Below, piece after piece: positions 30,112-30,317 of a stretch of DNA of 30,317 bases (positions are counted from its first letter, which is position 1; the number at the start of each line of letters is the position of its first letter). The notes under the pieces were generated by a model. The model was not told where the DNA came from. It ran no database searches and worked only from the letters and a program-made list of their open reading frames with translations. Source of the DNA: Baffinella frigidus. Lineage: Eukaryota; Cryptophyceae; Cryptomonadales; Baffinellaceae. Location: positions 48,950 through 79,266 of the forward strand of contig MU647452.1 of assembly GCA_026770585.1 (NCBI GenBank). The letters are read 5' to 3'. The translations under genes were made by a program, and so were the position numbers.

Positions 30112-30317
30112 CTGCACGATTCAAGCCAGTTTAAATCCAATGTCCACTTGATCGTTGCAAGAAACAGGTGCAGCATCTGCTCCTTGGTCGGGTAGCGAGT
30201 GGGCAAACGAATCTTTTCAATTCGAGTGCGAATTCAAAAATTTGTACCAGTCGTGTCTAGTGTGTGAGCGCCAAACTGCCCAATGGGCACTTTGGGCGGG
30301 AAAGAGAGGGAGAGAGG
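30112..30317. other. Right edge, presumed intron of gene 3
   Basis: A pyrimidine-poor start on the sense strand leads to the acceptor ATCGTGCAG of the first visible exon. A GAGAGGGAGAGAG run closes the window. No further exon could be supported in these 206 bases. Confidence 0.4.

Overview
The window is eukaryotic nuclear DNA. Coding segments are short to medium exons joined by GT-AG introns (one looks like GC-AG). Exons are GC-rich, introns and intergenic DNA are richer in A+T, and there are several kilobases of degenerate CCCTAAA/TTTAGGG (plant/algal-type telomere motif) repeats, many small inverted-repeat (MITE-like) elements and microsatellites. No bacterial-style operons, rRNA or tRNA genes were seen. 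A repeat-rich microalga or other protist fits best (green alga, stramenopile or dinoflagellate-like genomes are all possible). The sequence alone does not let me name the species.

Three multi-exon genes can be rebuilt by joining exons whose splice sites and reading phases agree. (1) Minus strand, about 4864 down to 206 and leaving the left edge: a protein with an N-terminal Cys/His cluster, a leucine-rich repeat block, a Ser/Thr kinase domain and then what looks like the start of a CHAT caspase-like domain. (2) Plus strand, 12580-19503: a caspase-like (peptidase C14) domain, an NB-ARC ATPase switch and about ten kinesin-light-chain-type TPRs, i.e. an NLR/apoptosome-like protein with its own protease. 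(3) Minus strand, 30111 down to 26350 and entering from the right edge: a TPR protein in nine small exons, C terminus present, N terminus outside the window.

Layout: 1-190 G-rich degenerate repeat; 206-4864 gene 1; 4865-8140 intergenic, with a diverged ~0.8 kb duplication (5119-5982 and 6905-7711) separated by an AGGT/AGCT tetranucleotide tract; 8140-9380 nested inverted-repeat elements; 9375-11821 telomere-like island that switches strand at about 11472 and is flanked by inverted arms (8801-9380 and 12114-12508); 12580-19503 gene 2, whose 5' flank is repeat-derived and whose stop codon lies in a MITE; 19504-20510 second MITE and short spacer; 20510-24012 second telomere-like island; 24013-26349 CT microsatellite, homogeneous CCCTCAA array and fold-back elements; 26350-30111 gene 3; 30112-30317 intron or flank.

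How the genes may work together (inference): genes 1 and 2 each combine a ligand-sensing repeat (LRR or TPR), a signalling switch (kinase or NB-ARC) and a caspase-clan protease-like module, the logic of innate-immune or programmed-cell-death receptors. Gene 3 provides similar TPRs and may be the C-terminal part of a related receptor. The repeats around and inside the genes suggest a fast-evolving, possibly subtelomeric, accessory region.
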